A DNA stretch of 64,000 nt from Rhabdophis nuchalis (Eukaryota > Chordata > Lepidosauria > Squamata > Natricidae): NCBI GenBank assembly GCA_039707465.1, contig CM077658.1:13646074-13710073 (forward strand). The letters are read 5' to 3'. Position 1 is the stretch's first letter; each line of letters starts with the position of its first letter. Shown one piece after another: positions 1 through 28,148 of the stretch. Position numbers and translations under genes: made by a program. The notes beneath the pieces were generated by a model that saw nothing but the letters and a program-made list of their open reading frames with translations, searched no databases and had not been told where the DNA came from.

Positions 1-476
1 TCTTTTTATTTGCTGACTTCTCCACTAAAAACTCCGGCAATTTAGTGTTGTGTTTAATTGCAATTATTCTTAGAAGGCACTGGGTGGATTCCCATGATGG
101 TTAAGGGCACTAAAATGCACACTTTTTAATTTTACATAATTCTAGGTTTACGTAGCATAAAATATCATCACTAATCTAGTTGTGAAACATCTTTCTCTTA
201 TTTTCTTTCTAGGGAACATTTTTAATAAATTAGAAACCACACAATGAAATATTTCAGGGATTTTCCCCCCCAGGAACAAGTAAACATACTGGCAAAAGTA
301 AGACTGGTAGTAAAAGTAAAATGAGTAATTTATCCCCTCCCTCACCTAAATTTAACTTAATCAATGTTTCAGATAGCAGATTCTATAAAAGATTTCTACA
401 GATGGTTCTCCTAGTTCTAGACATAGGTCATTTGTCAGTCAGCTGAAGTTGAACCAGGCCATGTGCAACAAAAAGT
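1..476. other. Unassigned upstream sequence
   Basis: AT-rich, with no gene, repeat family or regulatory site that I can name. Confidence 0.4.
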
Positions 477-613
477 TTGAGAGAGAGGGAGGGAGGGAGG
501 GAGGGAGGGAGGGAGGGAGGGAGGGAGGGAGGGAAGATTGAGAGAAGAGGGAGAAAGGAGAGAGAGAGAAAGGAGAGAGAGCAAAAGAAGAGGGAGAGAA
601 AGAGAAAGAAGGA

Positions 614-688
<75 letters not shown>

Positions 689-757
689 GAAGAGGAAGGA
701 AGGAAGGAAGGAAGGAAGGAAGGAAGGAAGGAAGGAAGGAAGGAAGGAAGGAAGGAA
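477..757. repeat. Compound purine microsatellite (GGGA)n, (GAAA)n, (GGAA)n
   Basis: The + strand is almost entirely purine for 280 bases, in three blocks: GGGA (484-533), GAAA (600-690) and GGAA (691-757). It yields long low-complexity open frames on both strands that are not genes. It could form a triplex, and the GGAA block is a core ETS-site array. Confidence 0.95.
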
Positions 758-1350
758 AAAGCACTTATAATTAAATTTTAAAACTTTGAAAAGCTTTAAG
801 GTGTAAAGTATTTGAGAGAACCAAGTGCTAACAACAAAAGGTTTAGCATATTAGCATTAAATAATGGAATAACAAAAAGAATTCAAACATTCCTATTGTG
901 GCTATTACATCTAATCATTACAGATTCCTGCTTTTATAAGAACTTCATAAAATTGGAGAGGAGGGAAGAAGCCAAATTATTCCCCAGCAGAAGATATTCT
1001 AACCAAAAGGCCTAAAATTTATATCAAAGATGGGCAAACTGAGAACCTTTATTTATTTAGCCAAGTACATTTAATGCAATAGAATGGAGAGAGCAAAAAC
1101 ATTCAGTCACTGACTAGAGAGTAATTGTATGTTTTAAATGTTCACTCAGTTGAAGTGTAAACAAAATGGATTTTAATTACGTTTGAGTTCTTAATACATT
1201 TTGGAAGGTACGATTCTTTATTCAAAACCCAGGTCTTCTTGTCAGCTGAGGGAGGAAAAAAATGGGCATTGATTTAATTTTGTATAAATTTCATTACACC
1301 ATTTTCAGTTTTTTTCATAAGAAACATCATAAACCATTCAATTTTTTTTT
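758..1350. other. Unassigned upstream sequence
   Basis: AT-rich sequence without a recognised gene or repeat. Confidence 0.35.
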
Positions 1351-1352
1351 TC

Positions 1353-1895
1353 ATTTAGTTTGTCAAACATGTACAGGATAGCAGGTATAAGTATAAACAT
1401 GGACATGAACAAAGGAAATGAGTACAAATAAATGGAGACAGTGGGACAGGGACGGAAGGCATGCTGGTGCACTTATGCACCCCCCCTTTACGGACCTCTT
1501 AGGAATGGGGTGAGGTCCATGGTAGACAGTTTAAGGTTGAAGCTGTGAGAATTAGAGGATGTAACAATGGAGTCAGGTAGAGCATTCCAGGCATTGACCA
1601 CTCTGTTGCTGAAGTCGTATTTTCTACAATTGAGTTTGGAACGGTTTACTTTGAGTTTGTATCTATTGTTTGCCTGTGTATTATTGAGGTTGAAGCTGAA
1701 GAAATCATTGACATGTAAGATGTTGTTAACAGACATTTTTGTGTACTGTGCTTAGGTCAGACCATAGGTGGCATAATTCCAGATTGTCCAAGCCCAAAAT
1801 TTCGAGCCTGGTGGTATAAGGGATTCTATTGTGAGCAGAGGAGTGGAGGACTCTTCTCGTGAAATATCTCTGGACCTGCTCAGTTGCATTAATCT
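1353..1895 (-). mobile_element. Non-LTR retrotransposon 3' part (RT C-terminus, NAWNALP type)
   Basis: The minus strand of 1488-1736 encodes the end of a reverse-transcriptase ORF with SNRVVNAWNALPDS, the usual late motif of CR1/L2-like elements (WN.LP..I), followed by its 3' UTR. A second, diverged copy lies at 12146-12547 in a CDH5 intron. It is truncated at the 5' end. Confidence 0.7.
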
Positions 1896-2387
1896 ATTCC
1901 ATTATTATTTAGCAATCCACTTTTCCAAAATATAATTCTAAAAGACTTTCCTTTGTGTTGTTAAATGTACTTGGGGGTTGGGTGGGGACATTCTGGAAAG
2001 TATTTCTTTCTCTGCCCAGTTCAGTTTCTTGGAATTGTAGGAAACCTGAAGCTCTGGTAGAAATTCAGGTCTTTGCCCAGATCCCATGACTGCATCATTT
2101 CTATCCTGCAGTAGGAAGAAGGGGGTGTCCCTTGATATCCTTAGGAGTCACTTGCTCTAGTCAAGCTTTTGCCATCTGGAGGAAGTCAGCCATGTGGTCA
2201 TTCTCTTCCCCTTCCTTTAATCTCTATGCAACACATGCCACGGAAATCTTGAATATTACCAAGCTTTCTTTAAATTGCAACTCACATCAGTGGAATTCAG
2301 AATCCAGGTCCCACCCCATTTCCTCTGGAGGAATCTTGGCACGTCTGGGAAGCAGCTGGACTACAAATGCATGACGAGTTATTCTAT
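1896..2387. other. Unassigned upstream sequence
   Basis: No gene or repeat recognised. It directly precedes the AATAG array. Confidence 0.3.
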
Positions 2388-2527
2388 TTAGAATAGAATA
2401 GAATAGAATAGAATAGAATAGAATAGAATGGAATGGAATGGAATGGAATGAAATGGAATGGAATGGAATGGAATGGAATGGAATGGAATGGAATGGAGTG
2501 GAGTGGAGTGGAGTGGAGTGGAATGGA
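2388..2527. repeat. Pentanucleotide array AATAG / AATGG / AGTGG
   Basis: Successive blocks of GAATA, GAATG and GAGTG units abut the 3' end of a minus-strand CR1/L3 LINE and so look like that element's tail. The middle block is the TGGAA-type unit. Confidence 0.95.
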
Positions 2528-3470
2528 ATCCTTTATTGGCCAAGTGTGATTGGACACACAAGAAATTTGTCTTTGTTGCATATGCTCTCAGTGTACATAA
2601 AGAAAAATACAATAGAATACATTCATCAAGAATCATAAGATACAACACTTAGTGATAGTCATGGGTTACTAATAAGCAATCAACTTACAGTAGGAAACAA
2701 ATAAAACAATATAAATTATAAAGATACAAGCAACATGGCTATAGTCATAAGTGGGAAGAGATAGGTGCTAGGAAGGAAGAGAAGAATAATAGTAGTACAG
2801 TCTTAGTAATAATAATAATAATAATAATAATTTAATTTATAACCCGCTCTCTCTCCCAGAAGGGACTCGAGGCGGGGCACAGGGAATTTAAAATAACATA
2901 TAAAACACAAACAGTATACAACAATAAAAAGAAATTAAACCAACCCTGCGCTAAAATCCCATATTAAAACTAAAATCCCCAATCTAAAAAGAGACTACCC
3001 TAGGCCGGCCAAGCGAAACAAATGTGTCTTTAATTTTAGGCGGAAGGAGCGGAGGTCCGTGGTTGTCCTGATATCGGGGGGAAGGTCATTCCAGAGGGCT
3101 GGGCCCGCCACAGAGAAGGCCCTTCCCCTGGGCGTCGCCCGCTGACAAAGTCTAGTGGACGGCACCCGGAGAAGTCCCTCTCTGTGGGAGCGAATCGGCC
3201 GTGAGGATGTATGGGGCAGGATCCGATCCCGCAGATAGCTAGGTCCCGAGCCATGGAGCGCTTTGAAGATGATGACTAACACCTTGAAGCGCACCCGGAA
3301 GACGGAAGAGTAGATAATTTGACAGGGTTGTGAAGATTAGTTGTTTAGCAGAGTGATGGCATTCAGGGAAAAAACTGAAAAAATATTCCTTCAGAATATC
3401 GTAACACTCTTGACCACATTCAACAAACATCTTAAGACATGTTGTCATCTAAACAAGGACACCACTGAAA
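2528..3470 (-). mobile_element. Snake CR1/L3 LINE 3' end, split by another LINE
   Basis: The sequence from the tail (CTTTATTGGCCAAGTG) to 2806 and again from 3304 onward (AATTTGACAG ... TTAGCAGAGTGATGGCATTC) belongs to one CR1/L3 copy in minus orientation. This 3' end is common in snake genomes. A different LINE 3' end at 2807-3303 interrupts it. The right limit near 3470 is approximate. Confidence 0.75.
2807..3303 (-). mobile_element. LINE 3' end with RT C-terminus (LWNDLPP family), nested
   Basis: The minus strand of 2995-3294 encodes about 99 residues ending a reverse transcriptase: FKALHGSGPSYLRD, then [14 protein letters not shown] and LKTHLF. The 3' UTR and an (AAT)n tail lie on the left. 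It is inserted in the CR1/L3 copy. Other copies of this family in the window: 28149-28592, 36964-37172, 38602-39050 and 62450-62841. Confidence 0.8.
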
Positions 3471-3864
3471 GGGGTGACAAAACCAAAGACTCTTAATTAA
3501 AGTCCAAAAGCATGACTTATTTCATTTCAAGCGTGGGCCCACTTGTTCTCCAAGTCCAGACTCATAACTAGAATGTGATTAAGCAACTCTCCGTCTTCTT
3601 TAGAAAACAAGGCGGGGTTCAAGAATGAGGAGAAACAGAATAAATGATGCACTGGGGATTCTTCTATTCCACTTAACTTTTCCTCCATTATGACTATTTG
3701 AAGGTAGAAAAGTTGGAAGAACTAACCTATCCTCTTTGTAACCACAGGAATCAGCTCTTTAGTATAATTATTTAGTTTTATATAATTGCATTACATACAA
3801 TTATATAAAATTAGTGGCTGAGGATGTCAGCCAAGGAGCAGGTTTTTGGCCGACCATCTAATTG
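3471..3864. other. Unassigned upstream sequence
   Basis: No gene or named repeat seen. Confidence 0.3.
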
Positions 3865-4383
3865 CAGGGGTGTCAAACTGAAGGCACTGAAACTGTCTAT
3901 CTAAGATGTTAGGTAGCCATTTGTCTGAAATGGTATAAGGTTCCTGCCCACGCAGGGGGTTGGACTAGAAGACCTACAAGGTCCCTTCCAACTCTGCTAT
4001 TGTATTGTATTGTATTGTATTGTATTGTATTGTATTGTATTGTATTGTATTGTATTGTATTGTATTGTATTGTATTGTATTGTCCCACAGGGTGCTTAGA
4101 TCTGGCCCACGGGGCTGCTGTGGAAACAACAAAGGACTGGCCCGTGGTACCTCTACCAGCAAAAATGGAGCTCAGGAGGGCCCTCCCAAGCTCCATTTTT
4201 GCTGACAGGGGGTTACAGGAGGCCATCACAGCCAAAAACTCTCAGGAGCCCATTTTCACTGGCAGAGCACTTGAGTCACCAAGGGTGCCCCAAGTGACGT
4301 CAAGATGGCCACGCCCACCCCAGAGCCCCAAGCTCAGACAGAACCCTGATGAGGCCCTCAGTGAAATTGAGTTGACACCCCTG
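3865..4383. mobile_element. hAT-type non-autonomous element (CAGGGGTGTCAAA family) holding a CR1 fragment
   Basis: The ends are CAGGGGTGTCAAACTG and a right end reading GACACCCCTG. Inside, a CR1 3' end (about 3888-4083) with its (TATTG)n tail interrupts the element. No convincing 8-bp target duplication remains. Confidence 0.7.
4000..4084 (+). repeat. (TATTG)n microsatellite, CR1 3' tail
   Basis: About 16 perfect five-base units follow the CR1 3' end TTCCAACTCTGC. Open frames of repeated YCIVL on the + strand are spurious. Confidence 0.95.
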
Positions 4384-5964
4384 ATCGAAGGCAATGTTAA
4401 TCTTAGCAAGTTTAAGATGTTTGGACTTCAGCTCCAAAGAATTCCCCAGCAAGCCTGTGGGTTAGGGAATTCTTGGAGTTGAAATACAAACGTCTTAAAT
4501 TGCATAAGGTTGAGAAACAACAATCTAAGGAGCGCACAGATGAGTGGAAAGCTATTTTTGAAGCGATCTATTCCAAGATGTATATGATGAAGCCAGGACA
4601 AGGGAGTGGATCCATCCCTTGTTAATCCATGACAAAGGAAGGAGAAATCACTATTTCCTGAGATAATAAATCTGATCTTTGCAAGATGAGAAGAGTCTTT
4701 CCCAATATGATGTTCTCCAGGTATGTTGGACTTCAAGGACAAGAATTCCTGCTGGAAAGTATAGAATTTTAAGTCCAATGTTATTTGGAGGACAGTAGCA
4801 TCAGCAGTGACAGTCACTGGCTTTGAAATTTTGGATGTGACATAGAGAATAGAGCTCTGCCTTTTTTTTATTTGTGTGCAATGTATGCAACACATGTTAA
4901 AAATTGGCAGAACTTTGATCAGCTGGTGGTGCCCATCTTTTGGAATCAGTGGAAGACATTGAAGGCATCAACTGAGGAAAGCTGTGTTAGAAGATATTCT
5001 CAAAGATCAATCAACGTTTATTTCCCAGCAACTTCTATCCCTCATTCCTAGTGCTGCTTTTTGTTTTAATTACGGTATTTTTCTATAACAATTGCAATTT
5101 AATTTCTAGCTCAAATGCAATCTGTGTTATACAGGGGCTCTTTTGGTCAAAGTACACTCAAAGTCAGTCGAGATGCAAACTCATTTGATCTCAGGAACAA
5201 GCTAAGACTTAGCACGTTGGTGACAATTATTATAAACCATAAAAGCTACATATTTTGTGCATTCACTCCTCCAGAGCAATTATCTAGGCCAAGAGCTCAG
5301 ATTCAGAAAGCCATCTATTATTTAGCTAAATGTTTAAAAAATGTTTTCTTTTTAAATACTTAAAATCATCAGCCGATATGTATGATTTGGCAAGATCTTG
5401 ACATTCATATTTACTAACACAATTCCCCTGAGAGAGAAGAGTAAGAGAAATTTTAAGTGTCTTTTTAACATGTATTAACTTTTCTTTGGGAATTGTGATT
5501 CTGCAAATGAGAAGAAATCTTGAGTAGAATTGCTGTCCAAGTATAATTCCCAAGATTCTTTGGAGATAGGGCCATGAAGCTAAATCCTCCATCTTTGACA
5601 ATGCACGTATGACCATTTAAAAAAAAAAAAATCTAGGAAAATTGATTCAAACAGAGATAGTACTGGAGATCAAGTTGGGTATAAACAGTTTCTATCCCGT
5701 GATTTGGGTGGGGACAATTCCATTGTTACTGTTGCTGTTTATATCATTTGTATGCTTTCCCAAAGGATTGAGGTTGCCCATATCTTAAATGTTGGTTTAG
5801 CTAGCAGGAAAAATAATGCAGGCATTAGTCTTACACTTGCTAGGATCCTTGATTTGCAGCTCAGAAAACGCCAGGGATGAAATCCTTCCAGTTGTTCACG
5901 TTAAGCAGAGGAACATTAATAGCCTTCTGTGTGGAGTTGCATATCCAGTTCCTTTACTCTAAAA
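4384..5964. other. Upstream sequence, mostly unassigned
   Basis: At 4395-4520 there is a decayed palindromic element of the type seen at 43768 (AAGTTTAAGATGTTTGGACTT against its inverse). The rest (4521-5964) is AT-rich and I see nothing definable. A CDH5 first exon could be hidden here or further 5'. Confidence 0.35.
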
Positions 5965-6251
5965 CAGGGGTGTCAAATTCAAAGCCCATGGGCTGGATCT
6001 GGCCCGCGGGGTGCTTAGATCTGGCTACCCTGAGAACAGTGAAGGACTGGCTTGGGGGCCTCTGCCAGCAAAAATGGAGCTTGGGAGGGCTGTGCGTGGC
6101 CCTCCCGAGCTCCATTTTTGCTAGAAGAGTGCTTGGGCCATCAGAAGCACCCCCAACATGAGTGATGTTAAGCTGGTCATGCCCATCTCCACCCACGAGG
6201 TCAAACACAACCCTGATGCAGCCCTCAATGAAATCGAGTTTGACACCCTTG
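5965..6251. mobile_element. hAT-type non-autonomous element with intact 8-bp duplication
   Basis: The termini CAGGGGTGTCAAATTC and GAGTTTGACACCCTTG form imperfect inverted repeats. The element is flanked by the direct repeat CTCTAAAA at 5957-5964 and 6252-6259. The 287-base length excludes a transposase gene. Confidence 0.85.
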
Positions 6252-7106
6252 CTCTAAAAGGAAGCCTGTTTTCTTGTTATTATTTTTTAATCATACACCA
6301 CTGCTAGATAAAACTGATATCCCATTGTTTCTAAGCCTGCTTTTTTTCTAGCAGTATCTGATTTTTTTTACAAAAAAGACATAGCTCCTGAAATCTTAAC
6401 GGACACATGGAAATCTCAAAAAGAGTAATTATTAAGCAAATTAGCATTGGGGGGAATCTCAAAAGGAAAGATGTTATTTAGAAAAAAAGGCTAACCCTCC
6501 AGTTTTGAAATGAGGCAATCAAGAGACAACTTTATTTTATCTGGTGTCACAAAGTCTACTCAAAAGTCAGCCAGAGGAAGTGAAAATTGGGTGTTGGGGA
6601 ACATGAAAATAGAGAGCAAGATCACATAATTTGAAACATACGAAGAAAACAGAGGCACTGTCTGATCTGGATTACATTTTTATGCCATAAATATTGACAA
6701 TGAAGGCTTGCCAGAAACAAAACTGGGAATTTGAACCAATAAATTAAGAATCTTACAAAGTGAACATAGATCAGGTTCTCTAGCTTATCAAACAAGCTTC
6801 TCCTCAGAACTGAAGAAGCTTTTTGGATGAGAAGAGAAATGTCCTTAAGGAAAAACAAAATACTACTTGCCTTTTGAAAAAAAACACTTTTGAAACAACC
6901 ATGACCTGGATGACTGAGAATCTCCATAGACATATGGAAGAAAGGATTTGGTTTGATTTTCAAAAAGAGCATTAGTTTTCAGGGATCTGCGTGTCTAAAA
7001 ATGGCAGCAAAAATTCACTATTAACTTTTAATTCTCCAATTAAACCTTGAATTTAATTTTTTGAACCTGCTCGTGGAAAACAGCTGGTCAGTAACAGCTC
7101 TAAGTC
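6252..7106. other. Unassigned upstream sequence
   Basis: A stretch at about 6775-6950 (GAAGAAGCTTTTTGGATGAGA ... GACCTGGATGACTGAGAATC) resembles one at 10610-10675, so it is probably part of an unnamed dispersed repeat. Nothing else is recognised. Confidence 0.3.
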
Positions 7107-7299
7107 CAGGGGTGAAATTCAGCAGGTTCAGAAATTTTGAGTAGTTTGGAGAACTGGCAAATGCCACATCTGGTTGAGATGGGAATGGAGATTTTGTGGT
7201 ATCCTTCCCCTATCATGCCCACCAAGCCATGCCCATTAAGCCACACCAAGCCCACCAAGCTACAGAACTGGTAGTAAAAAAAATTGAATTTCACCACTG
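7107..7299. mobile_element. hAT-like element, CAGGGGTGAAAT family
   Basis: The ends CAGGGGTGAAATTCA and GAATTTCACCACTG are inverted repeats. The flanks TCTAAGTC and CCTAAGTG match at 6 of 8 bases, a decayed duplication. A relative lies at 20439-20634. Confidence 0.65.
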
Positions 7300-7613
7300 C
7301 CTAAGTGCCTGAAAACATTCTTATATGAAAACACCAAATAAATATCTAATGAGTCATCTGCCTTTTACTATAGGATTTTATTTTCAGCAGGTAGAATATC
7401 TGTCTAACATTCTCTATTAAGTAGGATTGGACCTGGTTAGCATTGGGATGACAAACCATCAAAGACTAGAAGCTACACTGGGATGTTCAAAAGGAACAGC
7501 CTGTAACAAATCTTTTGTGTGCTGTTAACAAGAAAATGTTGTGCTCCTGTAGTCACCAGATGGTTTTTGACTTGTTCAAACACAGGAGTTTCCAAGATCA
7601 TTGAACTACACAG

Positions 7614-24135
<16,522 letters not shown>

Positions 24136-24520
24136 GGGCGATCAGTGGCCGATCCTCTCGGCCCTGCCCATAAACCTGTAAAACTGAAAGACTGCTCAAC
24201 TCTTCGTGCATTCCCCATACAAAAGAAAATCAGATATTTTTTTTCTTTACACATTTTTCAGAGCAGACTGAGATTACCTAAGGGAAACAAGCTTTAAACA
24301 AAAATCAGGTCTGTAGATATCTTCTTTTTTTTTTTCCTAAACGGGAATGCCATTGTACTGCGGGATTTAAAATTGTTTCTCCTTATATAGAAATGCAATG
24401 TTTAAATGCTTTTAAAGCACTGTGGTTCTTTTCCTGTTATAAGAAGGCTTAGATGATGTCTTGTTTGTCCTGCTGATTGTTGCAGCTATTCTAATTAAAT
24501 GTATTTTCAGTTATGAGCTT
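24136..24520 (+). other. CDH5: CDH5 3' UTR
   Basis: This AT-rich stretch follows the stop codon without a recognisable repeat and ends near a polyadenylation signal. The human CDH5 3' UTR is much longer, so other, more distal sites may exist. Confidence 0.6.
24494..24499 (+). terminator. CDH5: Probable CDH5 poly(A) signal ATTAAA
   Basis: ATTAAA lies 359 bases after the stop codon and is followed by a T/G-rich stretch, as expected of a cleavage site. It is the only canonical or near-canonical signal I saw close to the stop. Confidence 0.55.
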
Positions 24521-24635
24521 TCGTGGAATGAATTGCCTCAACATCCCTGTGACGCTTTTACATACTTGGTGGTAACGAACACCTGATGAAGGATTGAAAT
24601 CTGAACTCATGTACAAGATTCGGGACCCAAATAGC

Positions 24636-25248
24636 AATAGCACTATAGCGATAACACTTATTTATATATCGCTTCATAGTGCTTTTACAGCCCTCTCTAA
24701 GCAATTTACAGAGTCAGCGTATTGCAGTGATGGCGAAGCTATGGCACGGGTGCCACAGGTGGCATGCGGAACCATTTCTTAGGGCACGCGAGGCGTTGCC
24801 CTGTCAGCACTAGCGCGCATGTGTGCGCTGGCCAGCTGATTTAGGCCTTCTTTTGAGGCTGTTTTTCGCCCTTTGGAGGCTTCAGGGAAGCTCCTGAAAC
24901 CTCTGGAAGTGGGGAGTGGAGGCTGTTTTCACCCTCCCCAGGCTCCTAGAAAGCCTCTGGAGCCTGGGGAGGGCGAAAAAAGCAAGCCAAAAGGAGGGGG
25001 TCACGCACATAGCATTATGGGTGTGGCACGCCCACGCACAACCGCCCTGCGCTCCCCGCGCTTTTGGCACGCGAGGCAAAAAAGGTTAGCCATCACTGGC
25101 ATATTGGGTTCTCATTTGACCCACCTCGGAAGGATGGAAGGCTGAGTCAACCTTGAGCCAGTGAGATTTGAACTGCTGAACTGCAGCTAGCAGCCAACTG
25201 AAGTAGCCTGCAGTACTGCACTTTAACCACTGCGCCACCTCGGCTCAG
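24636..25248 (-). mobile_element. Sauria-type SINE split by a hAT element
   Basis: The SINE parts are 24636-24724 (TATATATCGCTTCATAGTGC, the Bov-B-like tail) and 25099-25248 (tRNA-like head GAGGTGGCGCAGTGGTTAAA on the minus strand). The hAT at 24725-25098 divides them. Intact relatives lie at 41298 and 48627. Confidence 0.8.
24725..25098. mobile_element. hAT-type non-autonomous element (CAGTGATGGC family)
   Basis: It is the sister of 17095-17471 in inverted orientation, with nearly equal length (374 against 377 bases). The flanks GCGTATTG (24717-24724) and GCATATTG (25099-25106) differ at one base. Confidence 0.88.
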
Positions 25249-26424
25249 ATCAAAGCCTCAACTAAAGCTACCAGATGATCATAAGATCCAAAGACTATGG
25301 TCTGTAATAAAGCACAAGTATTTGAAATCAGAGTAGGCCCTCACTAACATTGATGACATCCAAACCTACCCATTGTTTTAGATCTAGAGCCTTGGGTGCT
25401 CTCTGAGCTGGGTGGTTTTCTTGCAGACGTTTTATTACCAAGCTGGATAACATCATCAGTGCTAGAGGGGAGCAGGTTCTGGGTAATGAAACATCTGCAA
25501 GAAAACCATCAAGTTCAGAGAACACCAAACACTCCACAGTTAACCCTGAGCTACTGATATTCTCTTCCGTTGTTTTAGATCTCACACATTCACTGTAACA
25601 CCCTTACATGGTTTTTAACCTAGACATCCATGCTTAAGTCATTTACAAAAGTTACCTTTTCAAAGACATCTAAAGCATTTCAGGAAACTACTGCAGGAAA
25701 CTACCCAAAGTGAACAGCCTCATTAACTGTGAAGCTATCTTATTTTCTCCTTACAAATTACTTTTTCCTTACAGGTCCAGTAAAATGGGGTATTTTCTCA
25801 TGGCGTGGTTGGCACTTGCAAATGTAAAGAGTATATATTAGAGTATATTTCTGATCTGATGGTTCCTGGGGACTTTTCCCTAATAACGTGATCTCTCTCC
25901 CTTTTTTTTTAACTGCTGAATAAGCCCCAAGGCCTCACTTGTAAATGTTGCTAATTCATCCTGGGACACCACAGGAGTTCTTCCTTCTCTCCCAGATATC
26001 AGAGAATCGCAAATCTATGACTATTGGGAACTCCTAAGCTAATTACTAGGAGTATAAAGCCCCAAGGCATGAACTGAGGCCCATGTCATAGCAGGAAGGC
26101 ATTTCTGATTCTTCTCAGAATATCTATCAGGAAGTGCCAGGTTTGTAAGTAGTCAATGGGGGGTGGGGTGGGGGCAGAAAAATGTCCTAGAAGGCGGCAC
26201 ATCCACACGGCAGCCACTAAACAGTCCCAAATCAAGGTTGACTTGAGATATTTTTTACTTGTTCTCTTATGCAATAATTGTTGACATCTGGCATCTTAGA
26301 TAAGGTAGATCAGATAAGAAGCAGCAGATTAATCTTCACTTGGAACGCCCTCTAAAATAATCATTAGGTGGCTTGACCTAGTTTCAGGGAATGCTGAAAG
26401 TCATCTTTCTTCTAAAAATGCAAG
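25249..26424. other. Intergenic sequence between CDH5 and BEAN1
   Basis: The stretch at 25385-25545 (GGTGCTCTCTGAGCTGGGTGG, ATTACC, ATCATCAGTGCTAG) recurs in diverged form at 62120-62200, so it is a dispersed repeat of unknown class. The rest is unassigned. Confidence 0.4.
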
Positions 26425-26825
26425 ACAACACACACACACACACAGAGTGAGAGATGGGGAGGGGGAGAGAGAGAGAGAGAAATGGAAGAGAGAGGTAGTT
26501 GGACAGGGAGAGAGGGAGGGAGGAAGAGAAAGGGAGGGGGAAGGGGAGGGGAAGAGGGAGAGAGAGGGGACACACACAGAGGAAGAGAGAGGGATTTGGG
26601 AGGAAGAGAGTGAGGGAGGGAGAGGGAGTTGGGAGAGGGAGAGAGGGGAAGAGAGAGGGAGGAAGAGAGGGAGGAAGGGAGAGGGAGTTGAGAGAGGGGG
26701 GGGGAGAGAGAGAGAGAGGGAGGAAGAGAGAGGGAGCTGGAAAGGGAGCTGGAGAGATAGAGAGTTGAGAGAGGGAGGGGAAGAGGGAGAGGGGAAGAGA
26801 GAAGGAATGAGAGAGAGAGAAAAGA
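26425..26825. repeat. Long purine-rich (GA) tract
   Basis: After a short (CA)n run the + strand is nearly all purine (GAGA/GGGA/GGAA) for about 370 bases. Serine/proline/leucine-rich frames on the minus strand and Glu/Arg-rich frames on the + strand are spurious. Confidence 0.93.
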
Positions 26826-28148
26826 AAAGCTGACATTTGATGCAAGCAAGAACAGGCAATTTGCTCGTCTCCCTTTTCTGCCAAACAAGGAAAGTCCCAG
26901 ACCTTTGGTAGATGCCTGAATTGAAAGGGATTTTTTTCTCTCTCTCTCCAAGCACGAATCTCTCCCAATTCTCTTTAGAAAGATGAAGATGGGAGCAACT
27001 GAATTCTTGCAAGTGATCTAGGACCAATACCCAGGTGTACATTTGGAGTGAGACTTTCTGAGTCTCTTTCTCACAGCTTTCTTCCCTGCACTGGCGAGGA
27101 AGTCTTTTTTTCTTTTTCTTTTTAAATAACTGTCTGCAGCTCCGGTTTATTTGCAGCCCAGTTCTTTCAAAGAATATTGGTCTGAGAGCCAACTCATGCG
27201 AAAATTGCAGTAGAAAGCGAGGCAAGCCAGGAATTTATTTTCTGGTCTTACTCATTTATTCCATATCTAGGACCACCGATCTCAAACAAGCGACTCTGCA
27301 CAAAATTTTTTAAAAATTGCAACAATATAAAAAATTTAAATACATAGCAGCCAAAAATAAATCACACATCATAATTGCTGAATTGATCCAGAAATAGGTC
27401 TCTGCATACATTCAGGACCCACAACCTGGGCCCTAAGTCAGATCTTCAAGGGCCTTTAGTCTAACAGAGTCTGGGCCCTCCTCCACCAACCAATATTCTT
27501 TAGTTTAGGGTTCTCAAACTTGGGAACTTTAAGACTTGTGGACTTCCAATGCCTATGCTGGCTGGAGAACCCTATCCCCTTCCTGTTGTGGCCTGCCGGC
27601 AGCCAGCAGAGCTATCTATAAACATGATTGCCTTGTTTTGCAAAACGTTGTCCTGTTTTGTTCGGCTATCCTCTTTTCCATGCTAAAAAGCTTATTAAAA
27701 AAAAAGCCTTTTGAGCCTCACTGTTCCACTTAATCCTCCCACTGCTCCATTACTTGAACATAAATCATAAAGTTCAACATCATCAATTCCCTGAGTAATC
27801 CATCAAAAATGGCCTTTTTATGTGAGCCTTCAGGGCCGTCAGCATTTTTGCAGGATAATGGAACCGAACACCAGATGGTGCTCAGCTCCAGGAACAATGT
27901 GAGGAGGAAAGGGATTGCCTTCAACACTTGCTTGCTTGACGCTTCCTTTTCCGTAGTTTGAATAGACAGCATGCTATTGTTCACCCAATCCAGATGTGTT
28001 GCTTCCACGCTTCAGACTTTGCACAGCCCCTGTAGATTTTAGACCGCTGCAGCTGCAGACTGGCATCCTCCAAGGGTTTTTATTTAGGGAACGCTGCTGT
28101 ATCGGGGTTAGATGATTTCATGCACAGTTTTTCCTGAATCTTGATGTG
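26826..28148. other. Intergenic sequence
   Basis: A half-element of the palindromic MITE type lies at 27508-27570. Otherwise no gene or named repeat. Confidence 0.35.

Noticed and set aside
477..774. Overlapping open frames of 78-109 codons on both strands
   Set aside because: They translate simple purine repeats (poly KERK or LPSF), have no start context or domain, and exist only because the repeat lacks stops.
2995..3294. 99-codon minus-strand frame that looks like a real protein
   Set aside because: It is the reverse-transcriptase C-terminus of a LINE (LWNDLPP motif) present in at least five copies here, not a host gene.
26384..27225. 274-codon minus-strand frame, the second longest of the window
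   Set aside because: Most of it is the (GA)n tract read in reverse (SLSLPPSLP); the remainder has no domain or splice context.
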